Source of the DNA: Bromus sterilis
Lineage: Eukaryota > Streptophyta > Magnoliopsida > Poales > Poaceae
DNA length: 64,000 nucleotides
Direction of reading: 5' to 3'
NCBI GenBank assembly: GCA_950022295.1
Contig: OX465600.1
Location: 202,211,782-202,275,781, forward strand
Positions 35,676 through 47,483 of this stretch are shown here, piece after piece. A program made the translations under genes and the position numbers. Each line of letters begins with the position of its first letter. Position 1 is the stretch's first letter. The notes beneath the pieces are model-generated. The model ran no database searches and was not told the DNA's origin. It saw only the letters and a program-made list of their open reading frames with translations.

Positions 35676-38600
35676 TGTAACACCCTCAATTGCTTGTAAC
35701 AGTAACCATCCTTACTGTTGATCATCACTGTTGAGTTATCACTGTTGATTCCCTGACCCTGTTCAAAATTTATGATGCTAATGATCAGAACCTTGATGTG
35801 GGTGATCAACACCCCATGCACCATGTACTTGAGCCCTTGGAAAAAAAACCCCAAAGTCAAAACCCTTAAAACCCCTTTTGGTGGATAATAAAAACTTGGT
35901 GGAAATTAAACCTTACTCAAAACTCATGAAACCATTTTTGTAAATTGCCTAAAATCATTATAATCATGTTGGACCAACTTTGGTAATTTTTGGAGTTATG
36001 AAAAATCCCAAACAATTATAACAGTAGCTTGTAAGGTCCTTTTTAATCATAAAATATTAAAAAGAAATACCCATTGAGTTTTAAAATGCACCAAACCTTT
36101 TGTGTCACCTACATCTGACATACACCTAATTTAGAAACCACTGGCACCTTTTATAAAAATGTTTTAGCATTTAAATTAATTGTTTTAGCAGTAACAGTAA
36201 ATTAAAAAGGCAAATAAAAGAAAATGGTAATACCTCGCCCAGGGCGAGGCCCACCCCGGCCCACTCCTCTCTCTCCTTCCTCCTCCCGCACTGGCGCCAT
36301 GCCGCCGTCGTGGTCGCCGCTGCCAAGCTGGCCCCGCCCTCCTCACCTGCTCCTCTGTCCCCTAGCCGGCCCGGAGACGATAAGGACGCCTCCCCGCGAT
36401 GCGTGGATCTCACCTGCCCCTTTTCCCCTTCCCCTGCATCTCGCACTCGTCTGGGCAAAACTGCCCGAACCGCCGCCGGCCACCGTCGCGCCCCGGCGTG
36501 GCCAACGCCCTCCGCAGGCCTCGTCGTCTTGTCCATCGCCACCGCCGCCTACGTCTACACCACCGTGCGCGGGGAATCGATCCCGGAGTTTCTCCTCACC
36601 GCCCCCGACGCCGTTCCCCTCTTCGGCTCCGACGAGCTCCGCCGCCCGATTTCGTCCGAACCGCGTCCTCCCCGAGCACGCGGCCACCTTCTACGCGTTG
36701 CTGGTGAGCACGTACACCATCCCCATCCCCCAACTCGTCCTCTCTTACCCCGTGCTCTGTTCCACCATTGGAGCAGAGCTCCGACGCCACGCGCGTCGAC
36801 ATACCCGTGGCCACGGTTCACGCCTTTAGTTGCCGACCGCGTCCTTTTGCTCCCCGTCGTGTGTTAGCTCGATTCCCCCGTAGCTAGCTCGCCCGCTTTA
36901 GGAATCCGTGGATTCGTCGTCGCCACCGTACTGGACACCGCCTTGCTCATCGATGTCGTCACTCCGGCGCTTCCCCGTCGAGTCCATCACTTCCAGTCGA
37001 TGCGCGCTGCGCTCCTCCGTCGAGCGCACCCACTCGCGCGTGCTCCTGTGCCTTGTGCTGAGCGCACAGCCAACCTTGCCGGCGTCGGTCATCGCCGGCG
37101 TGCACCGGAGCCACTGGCCGGTGCCCCCCCTATCAGGGGTATAATTAACTTCTAACATCCACTGACAGTGGACCCCCAACCCCCACTAATAACACCCGGT
37201 TAGTTTGGATTAAACTAAACATAGCAATGTACCTATGATAGGTGGGCCCTGGTCATTAACTAAATTAAATAAACTGATTAGTTGTCTCTGTTAGTATGAC
37301 ACATGGGCCCCACTGTCAGTTTGATATAATTAAAAGAATTAATAGAATTGCAGTGTATGACATGTGGGTCCTGTGGATTTTTAGAATAAAATTAAAGATT
37401 TAATTAAATGACTAGAGGCTGACATGTGGGCCCAGTGCCTATTTTGATTTATTAAAATGTTTTATAAATAAACAGAGGCTGACATGTGGGTCCCACATGT
37501 CAGGCACTGTTCTGGATAATGTTCTGGATAATGTTGAATAAATAATAAAAGAAATTTCAGAAAATCTTTTAAATGATTTAAACTTTGAAATTCAATAACT
37601 TTTAAACCGTACCTCAGATTCAAAAACTTTATACATGAAAGTTGATCAGAAAAATATAACGAATACGAATACGCTATCCGTATGTCTATCACACCCCTCT
37701 AACACAACGAACATCGAACCGTCCCCCTCCGGACCGACTGTCCGATAAATTGTCCGGTATTGTTAGAGTGTCCGGATGAATTTATTCCGAACACGAATGT
37801 TTCTCGGAATAGATCAACTAGCACGGATACACCCCCCTTATGTTTGTCTGGTACCCACGACACCTCCGGCTTGATCCTTCCCCCTCCGGACACCTTGTCC
37901 GATAATCACCCGGAGCTGACAGTTCATCCCCGGATGAATTTCCGTTCCGAGCAACGTGCATTGCACTGCGTTAGAACCCCGTTAACTTTTAATCTGTCAT
38001 GTCATGCATCTGTTTGTATATGCTTGCTTTGTATTTACTGTTTCTTCCCCCCTTAATCTCCGGTAGACCCCGTTGCTGTCGTCGACTACACCGCTGCTGA
38101 GTACGACTACTTCGTCGACGACCCTACCCCTACCGTCGAGCTTCCAGGCAAGCAGAGCCATTCTCTTCCCCAGATATCGCCTATCTTTCCGTACATTTCT
38201 TGCACTAGGCATTGTTACTGCTGCTGCTACGTTGCTTACCTATTCAATTGCATAACCTGTCATTGTCGCCCCTTGATGTGCCTTCCTTATCCTATGCTGC
38301 CTATTATTATTATGCATTATTCAGCAGTGAGCCCTGCGCATTGTTAGCTAGGATTAGATAGCGGGCCGTGATCACTCAGGGGAGTGAACGCGGATACAAA
38401 TATTATAACTGCACAGGTACGGTACAATACAGACACCGCCTTAGGCCCCTAGCCCGGCTCTGCCGAGCCACCATCAAGTGTGAGCTATCAAGGAGTAATC
38501 CTTGTACTCCACTCGTTGCTGACTCTGTATAGCCGCTCTTAGTATCTGAGAAATGGTTGTCCTTCAGGTAAGAAGTCGGGCGACCCAACAGTGCCCGCGA

Positions 38601-40112
38601 GAGGTATTGCGAAGGGACGACAGGGAGGGCACGACCAGTGTACCGGTGTGCTTGGCCCCTGATCGCTGGCCGCGAGAGTTACCAAACCACGAAAGTCGAT
38701 CTCCTTCAGGAGCACACGCGAGACAAGGCAAGGAGACGGTTCACCTTGTTGGTAACCGCAGTGACTTGGTGGGACGACAGGGCAGGCACCGATGTACTGG
38801 TGGTCCTGGCTGCTGTCGTTGTCCGCGGGTCAGTTAAGTCGAGGCAACGATAACGGTTGTCACGCAGGTTAATAAAATGCTAAATGGTTCAGTGAATGTC
38901 TTGAGTTGGCTATATGCCATGTACGCACTACCTACCCGTGGGAATTACGAGTTATGGGCTCCTCTGCTTCGTAGTGTCATCCGAGGACTCTTCAGACGGC
39001 AGCAGTACCGCGGCCTGCTCCGGGAAGTGGTGTTGTCTTATTTGCCGCGGCAGTGTGATTTGTATTTGCTTTGATTTAACTTCACCGGCCAGCCTCGCAC
39101 CGTGCAGGAGTACGTCGGGGTTAGGGTCCAAAGCCCCGCGTACATAGGATATAGTCCGGCGGATGACCTCTCTATTGAGTTTGAAAGATGGGCTATGAAG
39201 TGTCGGATAGCCTCGGTGGAGCGTTCCCTAACAAGGTTCCCGCCACCCTGTAGATCCGTGCGTGTAGCGTAACACAAGTGCACCCCTGCAGGGAAGATTA
39301 ATCTATTCGAATAGCCGTGTCCACGGTAACAGGACGCTTTATGCTGAAGCTGGATCTTACCACTACAAACTATTATTATTAAACTGTATGGTTCCGGGTT
39401 TTCTTCCTCGCGGGGATGTCGAGGAGGTGAACTCGGAGGCATTGCTAATTATTACAACTTATTATTATACAATGCTGCAGCAACTTCTGTTGCATTGTTA
39501 CTTTATGCTTTACATAAACTGTTGGCTGATTCTTACCTCATGCTGCAAGACATCGTCGGAAGATGCTAGTCTTCGATAGGCCTAGCTTCTTACCCTTGCT
39601 CTGGATTTCTGTCTTTCAGTCCACTATATACAGCCTCTTCTTTCCGTTGATACAATGCATAATGCTTAGTAGCGGACGTAAGACTCGCGGGTATACTAGA
39701 TACTCACCTGCTTTATTTCCTTTACTGTTTTGCCTGATCGGCCGCTGCAGCCGACGTTGGAGCCCAGGAGCAGGAGTACCCCGGAGGCGCCTACTACGAC
39801 GTCGAGTTCCCCGTTGACCAGGAGTAGTTCGGTGGATCCCAGGCAGGAGGCCTTGCCTTTTCGATCTGTATCTCCGATGTGATTTGTGCTAGCCTTCTTA
39901 AGGCAAAACTTGACTAACTATGTCTGTACTCAGATATTATGGCTTGTATGACTTATGTATTCGGGTCCGCGTGACCCCCTTTATTGTAATATATTTGTTT
40001 ATCCTTTTGTGTTTAGTGTTGTGCTGTGATATTCTCACCGTGGCACCCTAATCTCAGCCGTGTACCCTGCGTGTATGACTACTGTACATGGATTGATTTT
40101 GGGGGCATCACA
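35676..40112 (+). mobile_element. Solo LTR of a long-LTR Ty3/gypsy family (L3)
   Basis: It begins TGTAACACCC and ends GGGGGCATCACA. A repeat GAAGATC is found just before it (35669-35675) and one base after it (40114-40120). This marks the target duplication, although its length and one spare base do not fit the usual 5 bp exactly. No primer-binding site or coding domain accompanies it. It shares the plan of L1, L4 and the young LTR: GC-rich leader, acidic exons, the conserved block (39278-39335) and the acceptor TGATCGGCCGCTGCAG at about 39735. Most of its sequence is too diverged to align by eye with the other families. Confidence 0.85.
36310..39827 (+). other. LTR-internal mini-gene, L3 copy
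   Basis: Exon A is 38067-38147 (81 nt, acidic, with EYDYFVDDPTPTVELP) between the acceptor CTCCGGTAG and a GC donor (CCAG|GCAAGC). Exon B is 39751-39827 (acidic, ends FPVDQE then TAG) after the acceptor TGATCGGCCGCTGCAG. Both are phase 1. Upstream, an open frame from at least 36310 to about 36712 ends at a GTGAGC donor, also phase 1, and includes a hydrophobic stretch LVVLSIATAAYVYTT that could be a membrane segment or signal anchor. I do not see a clear ATG in that frame. The first-exon sequence differs from the other families. Confidence 0.4.
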
Positions 40113-40120
40113 AGAAGATC

Positions 40121-41849
40121 AAGTCATGAAGAGGTGGAAGTTGCATGGCAATATATCTCGGAAAGGCTATGGAAATGCCTTGATAGGTAGCTATGGTGGT
40201 TGTTTTGAGGAAAGATATAAGGAGGCTTATGATGACAGAGCGTATCATGCCAAGGGTTTGGATGTACCGGCGAAGGTGGACGCCAACTCTCGGAGTGAGA
40301 AGAAGGCAATGCACGGCACGGGAGAGGCTAGAAAAAATGAGGAGGTAGAAGTGTCAACTTTCAATACTTACATTAGTCCGAAGAACTCATGCACTTATTA
40401 TCGGTAACTCTCAATCTAGTAAGGAGGTTCACAAATAGACAAGTACCCCGAGGAGGAGTGTATGGGGGTTTGGTTATCCTTGCGCATCCTCGACTCATGG
40501 TACGTGAGTGTACTCTAATATTCGATCCCTCCAAAGAGTAGTGATCCATCTAGTAGCTAAAGTTCTCAACTAATTTTGTAGGTTTTGAAAATAAACACGG
40601 ATTGCCCAAAATACGACACCTATCACTAATAGGCTAGAGCTCTTGACACCAAAAGTTTAAACATTACTCACATCAATACCTCAAAACCATTGCAAGTTAC
40701 TACTAAAATTAAATAGCAACCTCAATTATCTACTTTCAAGACAAGACATAACTCAGTGCAACAACCAACTCTCTTAACAAGATAAACGTGAAAACTAAAG
40801 AGAGTTCCAGCGACAAACTAAACAAAATCCAAGGCTCTTGCTAAAGACAAACTAAGACTAAAACTAGACATGGTAGTAGCTACGAAAAGATAAAGAACAC
40901 ATAACAGCAAAAAGATAGGCATGAAGAATCCTATGATGTGTTCTAGATTTTGAAAGTTGAGCGTGTTTCTCTCCAAGTCAAAGTAAGACGGGATCTAACT
41001 TGTTATGAACAGCAAGCAAAGCTAAAGAAAACTAAAAATAAAACCTAAGAGCGAGACGCTCCAAGCATAGCACATAACGCATGAAGTGATAAAAATATAG
41101 TGAGACGAAGGACGAACTGATGATTGTTGATGGAGAAGGGGATGCACGGGGGCATACCCAAGCTTAGACGCTTGAGTCTCCTTGAATATGTATTGGGGAT
41201 GCATGGGGGCATCCCCAATCTTGAGCGCTTGACACTCCTGGATCTTCTTTCATCATCTTCCATCGCACACTTGAAAACTCCCTTCATACATAACTCATCA
41301 TAAGCTGATTAGAGAGGTTAGTACCCTTAATAAATAATTTTTCCCCACTAGATATAAAGATATTCTTGAAGAGCTACTGTTTCTCAAGATTGCCAAAAGT
41401 TTTTTGCAAAGAAAAAGCAAGCTTAAGGTTTGCAAAAGTTAGGAGAGACAAAACATGGCAGAATCTGTGAAAAACAGAACAGCAGGTAGTAAAGAATTTT
41501 TTAAGCGTACTTCTGCAACTCAAATCAAAAAACTCAGAACAGACGCTCGAAATTCAATTGTATGGAGCACGCTGTCAAAAAAATTCAGATCAAAAAGATG
41601 ATCTGGTGATTTTAGGCTAATTTTTCCGTCCAAGGACAGAATCTGTTTTCTGGACAGCATGTCACAACTTTTGAACTTTCTTGCAATCGGAGGCTAGACT
41701 TGGCACAAAGATTGAAAATAAAAATACAATGATGTTGCTACAGTAGTAACAATCATCAAGACCACTAAAAACTGAAAGTAAAAAACTCAAACTAAAGATA
41801 ACAAGGGTTGTCTCCCTAGAGCTCTTTCTTTATAGCCATAAAGATGGGC
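40121..41849. other. Non-coding internal region of the gypsy element, continued
   Basis: A-rich, non-coding on the plus strand. Two near-identical segments (about 41140-41165 and 41196-41222, each with GGGGATGCA.GGGGGCAT and GACTCC-like neighbours) suggest a local tandem duplication of the polypurine-like stretch. No coding frame is supported. Confidence 0.5.
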
Positions 41850-42611
41850 TTAAGATTTTAATGATGCTCTCGTAGGAATAAGAGTTGAAGCACAAAAGAG
41901 AGCATAAAGAAGAAAATAACAAACACATTTCAGTCTAACATGCTTCCTATGCAAAGGGATCTTGTAGAGAAATAACTCATTGAAGCATAAAGATATTAGC
42001 ATAGGAAGCCAAAATAAGTGCAATTTCAAAACCTTCAACATAAAGAGAGGGAACTTGACATTATTGAAATATCTATAAGCATATGTTCCCCTCTCATAAT
42101 AATTTTCAGTGGGATCAAGAATAAATTCAACAATATAAGTATCACATAAAACTTTCTTATCATGATCCACAAGCATAGAAAATTTGTTACTCCCCACATA
42201 AGAAAAATCCTTCTCATTAGTAATAGTGGGAGCAAACTCAAGAAAATAGCTATCACATGAATCATTCTTATCATGATACACTTGTAAACATTTATTCTTT
42301 ATAGCATAAGTGTCATCACAATAATCATCATAGATAGGAGGCAAAGTATCATCAAAATAAATTTCCTCATCAAAACTTGGGGGGCTAAAAAGATCATCTT
42401 CATCAAACGTAGCATCCCCAAGCTTATAGCTTTGCATATCATTAGCATCAAAAGTATTCAAAGAAGACATGCAAATAACATTACTACTATCATGAGTGTT
42501 GTGCAAATAATAAAGCTCCATAGGCTTTTTGATCTCCTCCTCAAACACTTCATGTCCTAACTCAAGATAGAGCTCATAAAGCTCTCTCATAATCTTTTTG
42601 TTATTTTCCAT
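41850..42611 (-). CDS. 253-aa protein of the non-autonomous gypsy element
   Basis: The frame starts at ATG 42611, about 80 nt after the primer-binding site, and runs to a stop at 41850, uninterrupted. The product is acidic in its first 180 residues, with many Asp, Glu and Tyr (FDEEIYFDDTLPPIYDDY). It is hydrophobic and basic toward the C-terminus, with a possible membrane segment (LFWLPMLISLCFNELFLY). It has no CCHC knuckle and no match to gag, protease or RT motifs. In position it replaces gag. An intact frame in a repetitive, non-autonomous element suggests that the product matters for propagation, or that the copy is not very old. Function unknown. Confidence 0.55.
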   Translation of the reverse strand: MENNKKIMRELYELYLELGHEVFEEEIKKPMELYYLHNTHDSSNVICMSSLNTFDANDMQSYKLGDATFDEDDLFSPPSFDEEIYFDDTLPPIYDDYCDDTYAIKNKCLQVYHDKNDSCDSYFLEFAPTITNEKDFSYVGSNKFSMLVDHDKKVLCDTYIVEFILDPTENYYERGTYAYRYFNNVKFPLFMLKVLKLHLFWLPMLISLCFNELFLYKIPLHRKHVRLKCVCYFLLYALFCASTLIPTRASLKS

Positions 42612-42690
42612 AAAGCCTAACTAGTGAAAATAAAAACAAGAAACAAAAAGAATTAATTGCAAGATCTAAAGATATACCATCAAGCACTCA

Positions 42691-42710
42691 CCTCCCCGAC
42701 AACGGCGCCA
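42691..42710 (-). other. Primer-binding site of the non-autonomous gypsy element
   Basis: On the minus strand it reads TGGCGCCGTTGTCGGGGA, starting nine bases after the LTR end. This is one mismatch from the TGGCGCCGTTGCCGGGGA sequence common in grass gypsy elements. Confidence 0.85.
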
Positions 42711-42719
42711 GAAATAGCT

Positions 42720-44300
42720 TGATGTCTACGCACGCTTCTATTCTTGTAGACTATGTTGGGCCTCCAAGCGCAGAGGTTTGTAGGACAGCAGCAATTTCCC
42801 TCAAGTGGATGACCTAAGGTTTATCGAACTCAGGGAAGTAGAGGTTGAAGATGGTCTCTCTCAAGCAACCCTGCAATTAAGATACAAGAAGTCTCTTGTG
42901 TCCCCAACACACCTAATACAACTAGGAGTTGTATAGGTGCACTAGTTCGGCGAAGAAATTGGTAAAATATGGGTGTTAGGTGTGATAAAACAAAGTAATA
43001 TAAATCTGTAATAAAAAATACAGCAAAGAAACAAGTAACAAACGTGAGTGCAAAAGGTGTAACAATGATGGAAACAAGGCCTAGGCTTCATACTTTCACT
43101 AGTGGCAACTCCCAACAACATTAACATAGTCTAATCACATGATATTTCCCATAAAACATGCAATGGAGACGTACTCGGAGGTCATTCCTTTGTGGTCAAG
43201 AGAGGACGAGAATTGTGTAGGGCTACAAAAGCACACCTCAGAGTTCGTAGTTCTCAATCTATGGATTTCCCAATGTCACCGCGGCCATCCAAAGAGAGTA
43301 CCACAATCACCACAACATATCTAAAGGATAGTCAAAGAAAAGCACCAAGAGACTCTCAATCTTCAATCCACACACAAAAGAAGAAATCACTCATGATAAT
43401 ATTCTTCTAACCCATGTCCAATGGACCGCTGTCACCTTGGTCTCGGAGATTATACTAGATAAGATCAATTGAGTACATCAATCCAATACATAGAGGAAGG
43501 GGAAATATCATGGGATCATCCTAGATTAACATAGCCTATGATCACAACAAAGATCACATCATGGGAGAGAGATAAACCACATAGATCAAGATATAAGCCT
43601 TAGCCCCGAGGGGAACTACTCACACATGGACATGGTGAGAGGGAGAGTTGTTGATGGAGAGGTGCAGCCCGGAGGAGATGAAGGAGACGGCGACGGCGGC
43701 GGCGCCCACGGCCACGGCCACGGCCCTTGGGGGCAGCGGCCCTTGGCCCCTTCTTCTTCCTTGGAGATGGTGTTGCTGTGGAGATTGATCTCCCCCTCAA
43801 GACGGCTGCCAAGGGGGAGGAAATTTCGTGGTGCCCTTTGACCTAGGTTTCCTCTCTTTATATAGACTCTCGGATTCCCGTCATCCAGATTACGTCTTCT
43901 GTATTTCGAGGTTTTTGGAAGCGTACGAACTCCGATTGGGCCGAATTTTATGTCTAAATTCACCGGAAAACAATTCCCTACAACTTTGTAGTTTTAAGTT
44001 TTTCCTTTTGAGGCCGTCTTCTAGCGTTTCCGAGGCGGTCTTTAAAACATGTCTGGTGGGGATAGATTTCGGGAGAGTTAGAGTCCAACTCCTACAAGGC
44101 TCCTTTTTGTGATTTTTCCTTTATCCAAGTAATTCCTACACATAAAGTACAAAAAAAGAACTTGAGCACTCTTGCAACCATTAATAGGTTAGTTCCAAAA
44201 TATGTTATAAAAAGGTATGAAAGTGTATCAAAAGCATAGCAATATCACACAAAACATACATGGAGCAAGCAGAAATTATAGATACGTTTGGGACGTATCA
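42720..44300 (-). repeat. 5' LTR of the non-autonomous gypsy element
   Basis: 1581 bp, followed at 44301-44305 by the target duplication GCGTG. It has the same landmarks as the 3' LTR, with scattered substitutions and short indels. Confidence 0.92.
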
Positions 44301-45157
44301 GCGTGATCTACGCGGGGAACAAAAAAGTAGGCCGGCCGGCAGCTCCAAGTGGGTCGTCCAGGTCGACCGCAGAAGCCAGTGGCTCGCCGAATGTCTCAAC
44401 CGGTGTGGACGGCGTGTCCGGAGTCGACGGCGTGCTCTTGGGCGAGGTAGGCACGTCCAGCGCAGGCGGGGCTGTGGGAGGCGCGGGCGGCGTGACAACG
44501 GGCGACGCCATCTGGGGCAAGATCTTGTCGCGCTTGGAGACGAGCCAGGCCCTCATCTGCGCGTCCACCGATCCCAAATTCATCGTCGCATTGTCGACAG
44601 GAAGGCGAGATCGGTGTTCCTCTTCTTGGCGGCGGCGGTGTTTCTCAGGAGGTCAAGCTTGGCGTCCTTCTTTCCCAACAGCTCGGCCCACCTCGCCCTG
44701 GACGTCTCCTCCCTGATCGCGGCGTTGCTTGCGGCGTCGGCGATGCATTTCTTGATGGCCGACAGTAGCCGCTCGGCAGCCGGCGCCTTGGCCTTCGACG
44801 CCTTGGCCTTCTTGTTGCCCTCGGCGGGCCGCCCTTCGGAAGCCGCAGGTGCCGGCGCGTTTGGGTCATAGACGCCGTTCTTGGTCTTGGCGAGCATCAC
44901 GCGGAATTCCGACCATTTGTCGCACATCTCGATCAGCGGGGAGACGTGGATGAACTTGAATTTCGTGTGGGTGTCATCTCGATAGATTTTGAACATGCGC
45001 GCGTACTACAAAACGGATGTCAGTATAGGCGAGATTGCGGTGAGTTCGCGTCGAGATCATACCTTTTGATCGGCGCTGGCGCCGCTTTCTGGCCGAGCGT
45101 TCACCTCCTCTTGGATGTCGTGCCACTTGTTGCACGCCGTCTGGACCGCCGCTAACG

Positions 45158-47456
45158 AGGGGGTGTCCTCACGACTCCTCTACGTGAGGGTACCTGGTGC
45201 GTGTCATGGATGGCGGCCCACCAGGGGCCCACTCGTGGACACCGACATGATGGAATAAGACGTGAATCCGAAGACTTGAGGCGCAAGACAAAGACTCCTA
45301 ATTGTAGTCGACTAGGACTCATGTAAACCCTTACCTGGCTATCTATATAAAGCGAGGTAGGGGCACCTCTCTAGACAACCACAACAGAAGCTCTCAATCC
45401 CCACGCATAGGACTAGACAGATCTCTCTCCACCAAAGCCCTCACGGCACCTCTGTACATCATCATCAATACAAGATCAGACAAGCAGCATGGAGGGTTCT
45501 CCCTCTGGGGGCCTGAAGCCTCCGGCATAAGGTGTTCGTGCGCAAGAGACACAAGAGAGATAAGCCCGGGTGCAGACGTCCCCAACCACTGCAACAGCAC
45601 CTGCAACAGCACCTGCAACAGCATCTATAGCACATTGAAGAACTCCAGACCCTGACGCAGCAGCTTCCATCGGTTTCGCACCTATAGCAGCTGCATCAAG
45701 CAAAGAAACTTCATGACGGGGAAGACAGTAGGAACAGCAAGACCAATGAATGAATGGAAAACTTACACACAAGCGAGTCCGCCAAGGCGCGAAGACGTTT
45801 GCCCTCGACTGCTTCCACCCGCGCACGCGCGTCCTCAGCCTGACGAAGGCGAACCAGCTCCTCGTGTTGACCATGCAACTCCGCCTCCTTGGAAGCCAAG
45901 GTAGCCTTAAGAATGGAAACCGTCCTCCCCGCCTTCTCGGCTTGCTTCTCGGCAGCCTGGCGACGGTCTGCGAGGCAAGACAGTACTCAGAACAAAAGAC
46001 GCAGCGGCCAAAACTCAACAGCGCAAGAATGAAAACTCACCATTCATAGCAGACAAAGCATCCTGGGCAGAATCATGGGCCCGTTGCCAACGCTCAGCAT
46101 CAATCACCAAATGCTCACAGTGTTGGAAAACAGGCTGCAAAATCCAGACAATCAGATGATAAGGAAAGACAAGACTACAAGCAACTGCAAGCAGTTACTT
46201 GTAGCCTCGGGGGCTACTCCCATCGGGAGCACTGCCGTGCCCCCAATGATAAAGTCGCACAGGCACGAATCAACTTACCAGCTTGGAGACGTGGTCGAAA
46301 ACACGAGCCTTGTCTTCAATCGCCAGATCAAGCCAGCCAAAGTACGGGGGACCAAGTTCAGTAGGCTTGGACTCAGAAGCAACAGCACCAGGCGCCTCAG
46401 AAGAGGGTGCACCAGGAACTACACCCGCAGTCGGAACGACAGGAGTCGCCGACGGCCCAGATTGACCAGCAGCAGCCGAGGGGTCCTCAAGATGCTTGGC
46501 TGCCGCCCCAGAGTCCGTCGACTCCAAGTCAGTAGTAGCTGCGCTGGTACACGAAGCAGCCGAAGCAGTCGCAGCACTACAAGATAAGAAGTATCAGACG
46601 CGAGAACAAGGAAAAGGGAATGGGAAAAAATCCAGCAGATTCTTACCCGACACGCGCAGCACGAGGGCGCCCCAGCCTCCCAAGCCTAACCCTCTTTGGA
46701 GCAGCGACCGGAGTAGCAGCCGAAGGGGAAGGCCCAGCAAACGGAGCAGCCGGTGGGACAGCATCACTTAATGCATCATGATCTTCAGCGCTCAAGGGGC
46801 GCGACCGCTTCACGCGAAAGGGACTCGAATCTTCACTATCTCCAGTTTCCACCAGCACAGCCTCGGCATCAACAGTTGGAGCAGCATCATCACCTGCGGA
46901 AGCACCAGGTTCTTCAAGAATATCGGCGTCCTCCGGCTGCGGAGGATTACACAGCGTCGGAGCATGGCCCTGCAAGGCAAGCAATGTTAACAAGAGAGCA
47001 AAACTAGGTACTTGTCCAAACAAACGAATGAACACGGACACCAACCTGCGGCGGAGAGTGATCAGAAGCATACGGAAGGGCAAGGCGCATTTCCGAAATA
47101 CTCGAGCACTTGGTCACATGTTGGATGCGAGTCAGCACGGCGTCAGGTTCAAGCTCTTGAGGCGAGCATCTCGTCGAGTCACCGAGCCCCTCGTACTGCC
47201 ACATAGGACGAGTTCGATGCTGCAACGGTTGAACTCGCCTCCCCACAAAAACACAGATGAGCTGACCACCAGTCAAGTTATCCTTCAACACAGCAATCCT
47301 CTCCAAAAACGGAGTCAGCTCGGACGACTCCACCTCGGTCAAGGAATGAGACCACGAAGGTTGTCTGACCACCCGCGCTTCCGTATTGAAAGAAGCAAGA
47401 CCAAATTGTTGACCAACAACGCAGCGATCCTTCAGATAAAACCAGCCTTTTCGCCA
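45158..47456. mobile_element. Retroelement fragment inserted in the Harbinger ORF1
   Basis: The left part (about 45164-45620) has plus-strand LTR signals: TATATAAAG at 45344 and a CATCATCAATACAAGATCAG region near 45460. It is homologous to 15540-16040. The rest holds a minus-strand coding remnant. A 10-bp direct repeat GCCGCTAACG lies at 45148-45157 and 47457-47466. It might be a target duplication, but the protein context suggests that the true right junction is nearer 47487. There are no matching terminal repeats, so it may be a truncated element or a DNA-repair filler. Confidence 0.5.
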
Positions 47457-47483
47457 GCCGCTAACGGAATCGATCTTCTCCAA
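45711..47483 (-). pseudogene. Plant retroelement ORF of the PF04195 'transposase, gypsy type' kind, remnant
   Basis: On the minus strand several exon-like pieces follow each other. 47483-47050 (SVSGWRKGWFYLKD, resembling the start of the PF04195-type domain) ends at a CAG|GTTGGT donor. About 46975-46650 is acidic then basic, with VKRSRPLS and PKRVRLGRLGRPR. 46527-46270 and 45899-45711 follow, the last coiled-coil-like (LHGQHEELVRLRQAEDARAR). Phase 0 is kept between the first two. These ORFs occur in large plant retroelements and are often antisense to the element, which fits the plus-strand LTR signals at 45164-45620. The start is missing. Family assignment is from motif memory only. Confidence 0.45.

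Larger units (their letters stand above)
32983..44300 (-). mobile_element. Non-autonomous Ty3/gypsy-type element with a private ORF
   Basis: The LTRs (minus-strand start TGATACGTCCCAAACGTATC) lie at 42720-44300 (5') and 32983-34573 (3'). A perfect 5-bp target duplication GCGTG flanks the element (32978-32982 and 44301-44305). It has a primer-binding site at 42691-42710 and a polypurine tract at 34574-34587. After removal of the nested L3 LTR the internal domain is about 3.7 kb and contains one 253-aa frame but no gag, protease, RT or integrase. The LTR type is one of the commonest in Triticeae. The LTRs differ by many substitutions and several indels, so the insertion is much older than that at 17199. 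Confidence 0.93.

Noticed and set aside
36171..36829. Overlapping open frames of 100-200 codons as a host gene
   Set aside because: They lie inside the L3 LTR, are open on both strands through GC richness, and have no recognised domain apart from the exon proposed for the LTR gene.
45476..46018. 180-codon minus-strand frame as a separate gene
   Set aside because: It runs across LTR-like sequence and introns of the retroelement remnant and has no domain of its own.
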